This document shows positions 15,945-27,939 of a DNA stretch of 64,000 nt, in pieces. Made by a program: the position numbers and the translations under genes. The first letter of the stretch is position 1; each line of letters begins with the position of its first letter. The notes beneath the pieces were generated by a model, which ran no database searches, was not told the origin of the DNA, and saw nothing but the letters and a program-made list of their open reading frames with translations. Origin of the DNA: Polytrichum commune (Eukaryota > Streptophyta > Polytrichopsida > Polytrichales > Polytrichaceae); NCBI GenBank assembly GCA_950295325.1, contig OX485807.1:19005666-19069665 (forward strand), written 5' to 3'.

Positions 15945-18232
15945 AGCTCCAAATAGTTGCTAAGCTTTTGTTGCAAAAGTTTGGAAGAAAATAAATTGAG
16001 CAATTGACCATGTGATTGCCTGGGAGACAGGCTGAGTTATTCACATCTGCTTTCCCTCTTCTCAAACTTACCATATAAGTCAAGAGTGTTTGAGATGAAA
16101 TAGTGGTGATTCATCAGGGACCTTAGCAGCCATAGCAGTCAGGACTTCATACAGTTACAAATATATTAGTTCCTTTGAAACATCGATTCTTAGTTTAAGA
16201 ATCTTACATCCAACTCAAGGAGATCATGTTTTGGTCAGATATATTCTTGCTCTCTACAGATGTATAGGGGGAAGGGGGGATTTTTCCTAAGTAACCTAAT
16301 TCTTCAAGAAAAAAACTAATGTCATTTGGAATCTCTGGTGTAGGAAAGGTCAGGTCGTTTGAGGGGAGGCATCAAAAGAGTGTAGATTAAATGCTTTACA
16401 TCATATAAAGTTTGTCCAGAAGGGCGTTCTCATGTAAATGGGTCATCAAATAAAAAAAGAATTAGCGGTAGCCCATGTGGCCTCTTAATATTGTACAGAG
16501 TTTGCATGATAGAAAGTCTCAACTAATTAATGTCTGTTATCTTGCATTCGGGTACAAAAGAGCCTGGCACTTCACCAGTCTTAAAAGTCTTGTATTATTG
16601 CAGGACATGCAATACCAAAATTACATCTCCATTGTGCCTTGATGCTCAACATTGCATTTTACCTCCTGCCAAGGACCAAGTGCACGTCTGATCCAAATGT
16701 GACATTCTCAAGCTTCACTCGAATGCTCTTCCTTTCAGATGACACTGAATCACTTAAAAAATTGAGGGCTATTCAGTGTTGCATGATATCCTGGCTCATT
16801 TCTCAGGAGTGTCAGTGCATAAATTCCTCTGAAGACAGGAAATCTTTGTTACAATACACTCATCGTGTGTATGTGCCCAAATGGCCAATTTGGAGGCAGT
16901 GGATATCTTGGTGAATACAAACTCCACAAGTTGACATTGGTTAATTTTGTGGACACAGCTGCAGGGCTGCGTTCACTTGGTGTAAATCGAGGGGCTTCGA
17001 GTGGAGATTCTTTTATATCATGCAGAAAGTTCCATGCTGTCATTCTCCATAATCTATCCAAGTCCAAAGTTGATCATGGGACTTCTGAATCTTGACTAAT
17101 TTGGCGCTCCCGTCTCCTTTTCGTAATCAGCAGTAGTGTTGTTCATTTCCAGTCTTGGGAGGTACCTGATGAGAGCTTTGGATTGAAAGAATTAACCATG
17201 TCTCGAAGGTCGAGACAGAGGGTGGTGAAGGAAGCATTGGGGTGGTAAACTCATCGATAGGTGCAAAACTTTGGAGAGTGCCATTTTTAAGGCCTGCTTG
17301 GTGATACTTCTTCTAGCTTTGAGGACCGACCACAAGGTACCAACCGGAGGAAGAAGGCAACCTTTTTGGGGGTCTTGCGATGCGCCTTTGGTGTTCCCTG
17401 TGCACCCCACCAGAAAAATTAGAGCAACAAACACATGATTTCAAATGTTGTCCATCTCCCCGTTTATCAAATTACACCCTCAATGTCCTGTAGCAATCTT
17501 ATCATATGTGGCTAGGAATTTCTGTTCATAATTTATTGCTTTGAAGTATGCTCAATTCCAAGCATATTACTAGCTTTTTGCCAAGTTGCAATGGTCACAT
17601 TTCTTTAAAAGAAAAATACCAAATGTTCCTCTAATGCAAGCTCTCCAGAATTCAGTCTGAAAATGCTGTACATGAAAATGAGAAACTGACATCATCACAC
17701 CATGGTAGTCCCTAGAGGACACAACAACGGACTTCAGTCTATGATTCAACAAGTCCATGAAACAGCACACAATTTCATCTCTTGACTTGCTTTGAAGCCT
17801 TGCATCAAGAAACTGAAAGAATTTGAAGACCTAAACCCTCTCGACCCAAACATAAATACACTGCAACTTTCATCTTTTGTTTGAACAGTTAAGTAGAAGA
17901 AGCGAGGCAGAAAATTTAAATCGAATACACACCTTTTCTGATTGGGGCGAATGCCAACAGGGGGGTCCACGAGCTGGTTTGTGTCGTGCTTGAAGCCTCC
18001 TGGAACATTGCACAAATTAGACCATGCCACAACATTCTTGCGGATTCCAGACACATTGGCATGTTTAAGTGTCAAGAAGATTGACAGACACAAAACGCCT
18101 TAAGAAAAGTAGATTGCTGAAAGTGGTGAGTACATCAAGGTAGATTGTAATGAGTGTTTGTCAGCTTTGGCTGATTGATTAGGCAACACAATATATATAG
18201 CACTCTGACAAGATGCAGAAATGTGCAATAAA
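15945..18232. other. Intergenic DNA with scattered coding-like fragments
   Basis: Upstream region of the CFAP144-like gene. Minus-strand stretches near 16860-17060, 17160-17430 and 17930-18060 read as plausible peptide fragments (for example NVSGIRKNVVAWSNLC) with possible splice sites, but they do not join into a protein I can recognise. I leave them unannotated as genes. Confidence 0.35.
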
Positions 18233-18352
18233 GGGTGGCTTAAACTGAAGGCCTTAACCTGGATCCTATGGGAACTCTGAGGTTAGCCACCTAAGGTCAG
18301 ATTAGTACTCAGATAGGTGACCTTCCTAGCACTTGATGTCCAGTGCATCCTG
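18233..18352 (+). repeat. 5S rRNA-like sequence, probable head of a 5S-derived SINE
   Basis: The 120-bp segment aligns along its length with plant 5S rRNA, starting GGGTGG and ending GTGCATCC. Conserved islands are GGATCC (18261), GAACTC (18272), GGTTAG (18281) and the internal promoter C-box region TTAGTACTCAGATAGGTGACC-like block (18302-18322). Many substitutions make it a pseudogene or SINE head, not a working 5S gene. About 190 bp of non-5S sequence follows (to about 18540), as expected for the body of a 5S-derived SINE. Confidence 0.7.
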
Positions 18353-18540
18353 CCACCTATGGTTCACCCAATCATAGTGGGGGAATCCAGGTGAACCGAA
18401 TATTTTCAACCAATTACATGGGAACCTAGGGGCTTGCCCTTGGGGGAGATAGGTGCAGGCATGCTTGTCCACGCCCATTTGTGTGGTCACCTTAGAAAGG
18501 AGGCAGCAGTCTTCAGGGGCCCTCTAATTCTTGTGATGCC
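18353..18540 (+). other. Possible body of the 5S-headed element
   Basis: GC-richer than its surroundings and directly continuous with the 5S-like head. It has short inverted motifs (CTATGGTTCACCCAATCATAG) and ends before TTCGGGATTATATG. No second copy exists in the window to fix the boundary. Confidence 0.35.
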
Positions 18541-18701
18541 CATTTCGGGATTATATGTAGGCTTACAACAACTCGAAGATGAAGCATCAACACCATAATT
18601 CATGCCAATGGCAGCATTGGTTGAGTCATCTTTCTTTCTTTCTCTCTATGCAAAATATCAAGCTTCTCTGAAACAACTCAAGAGATCATTGAACATGACA
18701 C

Positions 18702-21700
18702 TTACATGTTTTTGCGCTCGATGTGCATTAAACCCTTGAATTTCGGGCGTTTCCAGTGCGAGATGTTCCCACCACAACCCTCCCTTCGCACACTCGTCAC
18801 CCTATTGAGCCGTATATTAACTGACCTTTGGCGCCGAGCTGGCAACCTGGTGGCCTCCCTTGGCATACATGACTCAGTTGAAAAGCAACGTGAATCCCGG
18901 CTCGAGTTCTTTTTGTTGCGGGAACCAGAGCTTGCACTAGTACTTGGTCCTGCCACCTCATCTACCTTCTGGTCCTGATCGGCAGTTGTGGTCTCACCAC
19001 CCATGGAAATCAACTCATCTTTAGCCACAGGCCTTTTTCGTCGTCGTCGTGTGTGACGCAAAGATGGCTCTGCAGGTGCAATATCTTTTTTGGCAGCAGT
19101 TAATGCAGTAGGTATAATTTCAGGCTCCTGATCAGCCTGAGCTCTGCTGGTTGAGGGGTCAGGTCGCAAAGGTTGGGACGCTTTGATCTCTTCAAGTACC
19201 ATGTTTGGGGGACACTCGAGGCTTAGCTTGAGCTCCACTGGGCAGCCAAGAGCCATTTGAAAAGCATGACATGTACTACTCCGCAGTCGCTCTGCACGTG
19301 CCTTGTGCTCTTGGCTCCGAAATTCCACATGGGCAACAGCATACGTGTCATCTGCAACAAGTTAGGAGCAATTTTAGACTTGTATATATGTGAATGTCTA
19401 GTATCATATACACGATTTTAGTTATGGTTTCAAAGAACCTACCCAACCACTGTCCATACCAGTCATATGTTAATACCAGTCAAATGTTAATAGTTGGTGG
19501 GTATCACAAGATGAGAGAATCTTTGTATATCCAAGTAAATATTTGGGTCAATACCTTCCTAATGCTATATTGATACTAGGGTGATTTTACCAAGGTATGA
19601 AGCTTCTTGCATATACATAGACCCAAATGGTATCATAATAACAATGCCCTAAAAAGCCCATACCGTACCAATATCATAAAGTGAAGAATCCTCATTACCG
19701 AATGGTATCAAAGAATGGCAATACCAGTCCAACACTGGTAAGGAGGGGAATGCGTATTCAGTGAGGTTTAAGAATTGATTGATAATTCATTGCAAAGGAG
19801 ATCACATTGAAAGCGGAAAATCCACTTTTATGCATACCTCGGGCCACAAAAAGGGCCATGAGTGTTCCTTGAGAGGAAAGGAGTTGTCTCAAAACGTTCG
19901 AGCGGCATCCCTCAAGAACTTTCCCCCAGATGTCTTCTAAGTCACGGCGTGAGAGCACACGAAAGTCTCGTGTCCCTGAAATGCGAGCAGGATCAAAAAG
20001 GACAAGGGACCGTGAAGGTGGGAGCCCACTTTCATCATCATCATCAGCATCAATGATAATGTTTGATGGGGACTCGGTGGTGGATGGGTGCACTTTAGCC
20101 TGAAGTTGGTTTGCTACATGAGGCACTCCTCTAGTTCTCCTCCCTTCAACATTATTGGAACTAGAGTTGCCTGCAGGAGCTTGCAACTTTTGTTTCTCCG
20201 TCCTTGTGTTATGGATGACTCGGGGAACCTTGTGGTGAGCCTTGTCCTTATTACTTTTATTTGGTGAGCTAATTTGTTGGCCGGCTTTTCGACGTCTTGG
20301 GTCACCTGGCGGTGGATGTGGGAGCCTTGGAGTGTCAGGCTCTCCAGTGGCAACCTTCTCAAGCGTGTCAAAAGCTATGGGACTAGGAGCCATACTTGTG
20401 TCCACTGAAGATGGAAGGTATGACCTGTCTGGTGCAAATTGCAACAGTGCAGCTGTTAGCCAGGTGGACCGATCACTTGAAGCCCGGAGCTGTTTCTCAC
20501 ATTCTGCAAGCACCTTCAATGCTTGACGCAGCCGTTGCTGTTCCTCCCTCCTTGCTGTAGTTGAAAAATTAGAACCACCAATTATTAAGATTCAGTACTA
20601 TATCAAAATTTATAAGTGTGGCAACAAGGGATTTGAGAGCATCACTGGTGGTTCTGCACTCTTGTTTTGCAAGGATCTTGTTGAGAATTTGGGAGTTCAT
20701 GTATTTCTGCAGATCCAGTGTCATGTCGGATCTCTTGCAAGTAAATGTTAAGTTATGTAGATTGCAGTAGCTTGATTCTAATGTCAAATATTCAAACACA
20801 TGTAAAATAGAGCTGTTTGTAAAATGTGATGAAGCTTACGCAAATTTCTCCTGAAAAACCCCTTCTTTCGGGCGTCTCGGCTGAGTTCAAAAGTCCCCAC
20901 AATAATGTTTGTGATGAGAGAGGCAAGCTGAGCGACCAGGGATAAGGCATCTACTCCGGACTCCAAAAGATCCCTCATGCCCTTGACAGTGTTCACTGTG
21001 TCTGCCGCCAAAGCCATATCAAGTAGGTCCAGCAGCTTATTATCAGGAATGAGCCCCACCTGACAAAGTGGCACACCATCATCAGTGCAATGTAGAACCT
21101 AGAGTAATATATTGTCACAGGAAAACAACCCACAGAACAGCTTTTGTTTTGTATTCATCTGGCATAAAACACAGCCATCAGCCATTCCACACTTATGCGT
21201 GCTTCAAAGGTCCAGCATTGCAAGTCCCAGTGTCTCAGGGTGAATGTGCTCAACACACCTAGTCCCTTTATACGTTGATGAATAAAGCTGAAAAGAAGAC
21301 CTCCATTAATTTGGATCGAACCCTTTTAGGTTCCATTAGTATTGAAAAATTAATGATGAGAATCAGATTCTTCACACAATCCGAACTTTTCAAAGAGGCT
21401 GATGAGAGAGACAAAGCAGAAGACTGGTCAGATAAAGTTGGAAACATACAAGTTCTTGCACCATGGACAGGGTGATCACTCGATCCAAAAGGCTGAGTTG
21501 GTCAAGTATGGTCTCTGCATCCCGAAGGGACCCATCCGCTCGTGATGCAATCAACGCTAATGCAGCCTCCTCTGCATCAAGATTCTCCTTCTCTACCAGC
21601 GTCTGCAGCCGGCCCACAATTTCAGCTTCTTTCACTTTCCCAAAGTGGTATTTCTGGCATCTGCAGGATATATAAAAAAGGAAATCACTTCAGTTGCATC

Positions 21701-24700
21701 ATCATCAACAACAACAACAAGGCAAACTTTCCTTCACTATCCTTGTAAGTATACCTCCTTGTTACATCCTTGTGCACCTTCTCAAAAACATCATTGCTAC
21801 ACTACAGTCACTCAAACATCACAAACCTCTCACTCACTATAACAAAATTGAATTAATAACTGCAAACATGGGGTTGAGTTTTGAATCTTTTGTTTCTACA
21901 TTTCATCATTGAAAGAACTAAAAGTTGAAATCTGAGTTGAATGAATGTTAAACATGTTGAGCTAGCACTAGAAGGATATTAAACCCTCAAGGGTATGCAT
22001 CAACACTAGCTCAACATTTGACACCAGCCACTTCGATTTTGAGGTGCAGACCCTCTCAACACATGTTTTGACGTTTTCTGAAGTACTTTTACCCAGAGAC
22101 AGGACGTCACCACACTATCTCATTTCCCTCCCTTCCCACATTTTCACAGGTTCTTGTGAATTCTAGGGGCAGTTCTCAACAAGATAGATTACAGCAGCAT
22201 GTTATGAAAGCTGTTTCAGAAATTGGAAATAGCAATCAGGTTTGTGAAGCTAAATGCTCGGTATTAGTACACCATGGGCATTTGCATTTGATATCAGTAC
22301 AGTTTTCATGTTGTATCTCATTTTGCTGCCTACTTATTCCACATTCACACAGGTTTTCACAAATTCTAAAGACAACTGCTGAACAAGATTAAAGTAGAGC
22401 AGCATGTTAAGCTATTTCAGAAATTCATCAGCTATTCCAACTTGCATTTGGATACTCAAGAAACCTTATGAAGGATGGCTGGAATCATCAGGAGGCTTGT
22501 TTGTTACCTGGAAGTAGCAGAGACAGGAAGGCGCTCAAATTCAGAGGTGATAAGGATGAACACCACGTTGTGAGGCGGGTCTTCAAGAAACTTGAGAAAA
22601 GCATTCCAAATCTCGGCACTCAAAGAATCACATCCCTCCACAATGAAAATGCGTTGCCTTGTATGGGTAGGAGGCAAATTGATGCTCCCCACCAAGGATC
22701 GCATGTAGAGAAGGTCCGGGCTACTGCTCACATCCATCTCCTTCACATCCTGGCTTCGGTTGAGAGTTAGGGTGGCACATTCTCGACATAGCCCACATGG
22801 TCTCCGATGTGGCTCCGTGTTCAGACACACCAATGCCGCTGCAAAGATTCTGGCTGCACTTGTTTTCCCTGTCCCTTGAGGACCTGTGAAGAGGTAAACT
22901 GGTGCCACTCGCCCTTTGGTGATGGCAGTGGTCAGGGACTTCACCACCAGGCTCTGCCCTACCAGATCTTTAAAACTCTTCGGCCGGTACTTTTGGCTCA
23001 AGCTTCTATGTGGCCCTCCTCCTGATGTTGCATCTGCCATAGCTCCCCCCTCCTCATGGTGCATCATCATCACTTGTTCTTTCTGCTGCACTCTGCTACT
23101 CTTCCCCACAGGCATGACCTCACGCTTTGGGGGATCTCCTCTATGCAACATCAACTCAGGCAGCTCCTCACCCTCATCATAGGATTCCTCACCTGGAGTG
23201 AGGAGCGGGACAACGTTATTGGCATCTTCCTCAAGGCAGGAGAAGTTCATGTCTCGCTGTGAGCCATTTCGGGAACCATTTCGGGACACATCCTTAGAAT
23301 CGCCCTTCCGGCTCTTCATCCCCTCCGGAAATGCACATGTGAACCCCATCCCTGCGTAATCCAGGAGGCTCTTCCCTTTATACTTATGTAAACCTGAGAA
23401 GTACCATGGCATGCCACATCCATTCTGAGGCATTTCGGAGACGTCAAGCTCATCTGACATGGTTGGCACCACTGGGGCTTCCTTGTAACTCATGCCCACA
23501 TTATTGTGCAATGCTCTTCGGGCACTGCTCCTTGCCCTACCACTACCACTGCCTCGAGAATGCACTCCTCCTCCCACTCTGAGGTTTATCATACCTTGGT
23601 GATCCTTGGATCGCCTGCTGCTGCTATTGCCATTGGAGTGATGTGTCTTCCTCCGCATGAGAGGGGACTCCGAATTGGACATGTGGGAGGATGACAAACC
23701 CACCTGATGGTGATGATGATCATGGTGATGATGGTCGCTTCCCATCATGGCTGCTTCGCCTTCCTCACTCTCAAGAAAACTCTCTTCAGCTTCGGAGGTT
23801 GTGATCTCCCCGCCTAACCCTAGCAGAGACATCCCATGCTGCCGGGTGAGGTTGGAGAGGTAGGAATTCGGTGACGCCATGTGTACATTCTGCTCAGCAA
23901 TCAGCCTGCGTGCAATCTCCTCTGCGTCGCCTGCCCACCTCTCTTCCACTCTATAGCCGATGCCGTTATTCCGGGGAAGAGTGGAATGATGATGATCCCT
24001 GTGGTGATGCTGCTGCTGAGAGTGGGATGAGTAACCCTGATTTTGATTCTGATGATGATGATGATGATGTTGATGATGATCCTCCTCCTCCTCATCCTGC
24101 CAATGATGATGAGGGGATGAAGCCTCGATATACTCCGAGCAATCCCTCCTCCGAGTCATCCCTCCTCTCCCTCGCAATTCCTCCTGTAAGCCCTCCCCAA
24201 TCTCAAGTTCACCGTCCCACCCATAAGTGGGATTCTCCACACAGCTCCCATTGCAATCCCTACCCTTGTTAATAATGCCGCCATGGCTGATGATGGTGTC
24301 TTTCCTTTTGGTTCCCTCCTCCGCCAACAACATCCTGCCATGACCACCACCTCTGGATGATTGCCTCACCTCACCCTGATGATCTGCATTACTGCCATGA
24401 TCCCTACCCTTGTTCCTTGATCTCCCTGCCCTGCGAGGAGCTGGCTCCTGTTGGGTCGACTGTGCAGCATCGTCATTTATAACCCTATGGTCAGGCCGGG
24501 TTACGGAGCTTCCCACCGAGATAGGGCTAAAGGATGAGCTTGTGGAGGGGTCACGCAGAGATTTGACCTTGCGAACTGCGGTGAGCTCCCTCCTGAGAGG
24601 GAGATGTGGAGTTTGCCGTCCGTCCAACATCCGCCTGCTCTTGCTCTTGCTCTTCGACTTCTTCGTCGTCGTCGTCTGCACGTGCATGTGAAGATGCTTG

Positions 24701-24825
24701 AGGTGAATGTTATTGGTTAAGTGGAGGTGACACCTAAAGTGCGTCCGCGGGGTGGTTCTCAGAGTTTGCGGGGGGGAGGAGGAGGCGGAGTGTGTTTGAG
24801 GATCTTTCCCTGGCCTCCTGGTCAT
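18702..24825 (-). CDS. STI: STICHEL-like protein (DnaX/polymerase III gamma-tau-like AAA+)
   Basis: Five exons join in phase to 1371 residues: 24825-22508, 21660-21450, 21059-20840, 20554-19838 and 19351-18702 (stop TAA), all GT-AG. STICHEL proteins resemble bacterial clamp-loader gamma/tau subunits but act in plant cell shape and trichome branching. The N-terminus has the family signs LHLTNNIHLKHLHMH and LRRELTAVRKVKSLRDPSTS. A long disordered region follows with His-rich runs coded by ATGATG repeats. The AAA+ domain starts near residue 608 (SQKYRPKSFKDLVGQ), with Walker A GPQGTGKT (648-655) and zinc Cys at 667, 677, 680 and 683. The Walker B place reads IVEGCD rather than the bacterial DEVH-like form. 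SRCQKYHF and the helical domain III (LLDLLDMALAADT) follow, then EKQLRASSDRSTWLTAALLQ. ATG at 24825 was chosen over an upstream in-frame GTG because it matches the family's MTR start. Confidence 0.92.
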
Positions 24826-27525
24826 AATAATCTCTCTCTCTTCCACACTCCGGCCACCGGATTATTGCCACCGGTCGATGCCTGACTTGCAGTACACATC
24901 AAAGAGTACTACTACTACTGCTACTACTGCTGTCCGCAAGCAAGCATCATCAACAAACACCACCACCACCACGACCCCAAACAATCAATAATCCAAACCC
25001 CAAGGATAATGATGATTCTTCTCCTACCACCCGAACTCTTGTTCAGCACTCTTGAAACCGCCGATCTAAATTAAACCCCCGAATGTAGTGTGCCTCCAGG
25101 TTTGCAGTGAGTGCATTGCAGAGATTATTGCTAACGTTTGATCACATGCCATATTTCCTTAACATTTCCCACTCTGCTGCAGTACCAGGTTGGAGTACCC
25201 AAATCGAATGTTGCAGTACACACACCACCACCTCCATGTACTGCATTAACATTCTTTACCAATATCAGCTCGCATGTAGCCTTCCCTTCCCAACATTTCT
25301 GTTTCTAATTTATGACTACGCAATAGACCAGATATGATAATGCCTCAGCTTGATGCAGCCTATGTGCTACACGAGCCTCCGAATTCTCTACTCACCCCTA
25401 CCCGTACCTCCACACCTGTGAGCTCTAAAAATTTAGGCTAAACTGTAAGTTATAATCCTTCACAGACACTCCTCACAACTTAGAACAAGACACTTGATGT
25501 GACTAGCCGCTAGCTGCTGATTTCCATAGCCGGAGGCACTGATGAGACAGCAATGGCCAGCTACAGAGGCACTTGTGGATCAAAACCTAGGTCCCCTCAT
25601 TTGAAGCCCTACCTACCTACAGGAGCTCAAGATGCAAACCGTAGGTAATGCAACAGGAACAGCAGCAGGAAGAAGGGCAAAAAAAGGAGGAGTACTGCTG
25701 CAGCGAGGGATCATGAGCTACCGCAGTGGTGACGTTGCTGAACTTGCCCCCACGAGCAATATCGAATATTGGTGATCATCAGCCTCCGACAACATCGACT
25801 TTTCCCAAATCATCGTGATGAAAATTTGCTGCTGCAGCACTTTAAGCCGTGCTACTGCTTGGCTTCTGGAAGCAGGGAACAACAGCAGGAGCATTTGCTT
25901 GCTGTTCGTATCAAGTGTGCAAGCTGCAGCAATAAGTCTTCCTTTGTGCAGACTGTCATGCAGCCGGACAGTATGACTGCTGTACGTATTGGCTACAGCA
26001 GCAGCAGCTACGATGGCACTACCCTCCCACTCGTGAGAGCAAATTCCGTCCTCTGCACTACTATTATTAAACATCTGCTGCCGCTGTTTCTGCTGCAGCA
26101 GGCCATGGTCATGCGCGAGTGGTCGAGTTGGCCACACTACCATTGCCTAAGTTACCTATCCACAAACAATTACCCCCTTCACCTTCCTTCCCAAAACCTC
26201 AACTTCGCATGAGCAAACCCCTACACCTCGAGCCTGCTGCAGCTCCCAAGCAGGACCTAACCTACAGGCTCCCTCAGCCATCAATGGCGACAACTACACC
26301 CACACACTCTCACACAAGAGGAGGAGGAGCTAAACTAGCTGTGTCCGTAGTGCACAATTGAAGCAATTCCACACCTTCTTCACCTCTTAAACCTTGACAA
26401 CTCGAAATCAGACACAGCAACGGACAGACAAACAAACATCGAGATCAAGCGCCGACTACACACACACACACACACACGCACACACGACCACCGTGTCCGA
26501 AGCTCCGATCCCTCAAGGCTAAGGTCACTCCCAATGACACCTCGTTAATTCACAGCTAGCCCACAACCTTTCAAAGGCGGCCAGGATGATAGAAGCACCA
26601 CCTAAGCTAGCCTCGCCCAAGCCACCATATATAATCCGAGCTAAGCTACCACCACCGCCACACCTGCTGCTCACGTATACACACATCCCCCAAACTTCCT
26701 TCCCTTCCCTTCCTTTCATCAATCAACGCCTTCGACTCGTCACTGCCACCGCCACTCGTGTATGTAAGTAAGCAAGGAGCTAAATTAGCTGATGGGTCCC
26801 AAAACTGGCAGTTTTGGGTGGCCGACCCGGCGCCCAAAAAGGGCGTTGGGTAGAGTGAGTTAGTCACGAGCTGTCTGTGGCGATGCATGCGGCATGCTTG
26901 GAGGGTAGACCTGATGATGCTGATGATGGCGATGATGATGGTATAACGTAGTGCTAATTAAACTGCTGCTTGGGTTTGGGAGGAAGCTGGAAGTGAAGGG
27001 CAGGGAGGTCGGGGTGATGAGGTAGTAGAAGTGGTACGTACCTGCAGCAAAGCGGACGAGGGCTGCTGGAGCTCCAGCATCAGTGAGCGCAATGTTTTGG
27101 ATGCTTCCTCGCCTTTACTAATTGCCTGCCCTTCCTTCAAGAAGGCCTTGAAGGGAGGGAAGAGAGGGGAAGGGAAAGGGAAAGGGAAGGGAAGGAGAAA
27201 GCCTGCAAGCAGCTACGCTAAGCCAACCTAAGCTAGGCTAGGCTAGGCCAGGCCAGGCCAGGCCAGGGAGAGAACCAGAGGAGCATGCTGATGAGCCTGC
27301 TGTGATGAGAGGAGAGGCCTGGAAGTGAAATAAAATAAAACAAAGTAAAGTAGAGGAAGCACTGCTACTCTTGGCCACTCCGTAGGAGTTGACCAGGTAT
27401 GTTGTGTGGAGAGTATTTGTGGACTTTCTTTCTACTCTACTCTACTCTACTCTCCTCTCCTCTACTCTACTCTACTCTTCTCGTCTGCATACAAAGAGAG
27501 ACCAACGAGAGAATACAACAATGAA
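24826..27525. other. STICHEL leader/promoter region, low complexity
   Basis: No separate gene is supported. It holds trinucleotide runs (ACTACTACT near 24907, ACC near 24960), a CA repeat (26457-26477), a GAT run (26910-26940), AGGGAAAGGG runs (27150-27200), GGCTA/GGCCA pentamers (27235-27266) and CTCTA pentamers (27432-27480). A near-perfect hairpin CCCAAAACTGGCAGTTTTGGG is at 26799-26819. The 141-residue minus-strand frame at 25718-26143 is Gln/Ala/Ser-rich and probably not a gene. Confidence 0.4.
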
Positions 27526-27735
27526 CTGGGAGAACCAACCGCTACTTTTCAGATGAACCGGTTGAGTTTGAGAAATATCCGGTTGAAGTTCAAGACTTCA
27601 GGAAAATTTAACCCATCACTACTTCAGAGGAATGGTTGGAATACACCTTACATCATTAAAGGAAAAACCGAAAGATCGGCAACATGGAAGCGGCCGGACT
27701 TGGAAACACCAGGATCTTGACCGATTATGCCCAAA
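27526..27735 (+). mobile_element. Dispersed repeat family K, copy 1
   Basis: It begins near GAGAACCAACCGCTA, continues GGTTGAGTTTGAGAAATA and GGTTGAAGTTCAAGACTTCA, and ends near TTGACCGATTATGCCC. Related copies lie at 54343-54570, 54980-55200 (reverse) and 63180-63372. About 210 bp; class unknown. Confidence 0.6.
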
Positions 27736-27939
27736 AATCTGGGATACAATACATCTAAGCATGACACTTACATACTGCAGTCAGCAGTCAGTCATTGCAG
27801 GCATGTACTTACAGCCCACCCAGCATTTGAGACTTTTTGAGTGCAATTGCTCAGGCATCCTATGCATGCAACTATTGGTAGCCATTTGAGAAGTTTGTGT
27901 GTGTGTGTGTGTATATATATATGTATATACGAGGCTCAG

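Noticed and set aside
23871-24272. Plus-strand 133-residue acidic frame opposite STICHEL exon 1
   Set aside because: It is the complement of the His-rich ATGATG repeats in a confident coding exon.
25718-26143. 141-residue minus-strand frame upstream of STICHEL
   Set aside because: Gln/Ala/Ser-rich low complexity, overlapping open frames on the plus strand, no domain; more likely leader or promoter sequence.
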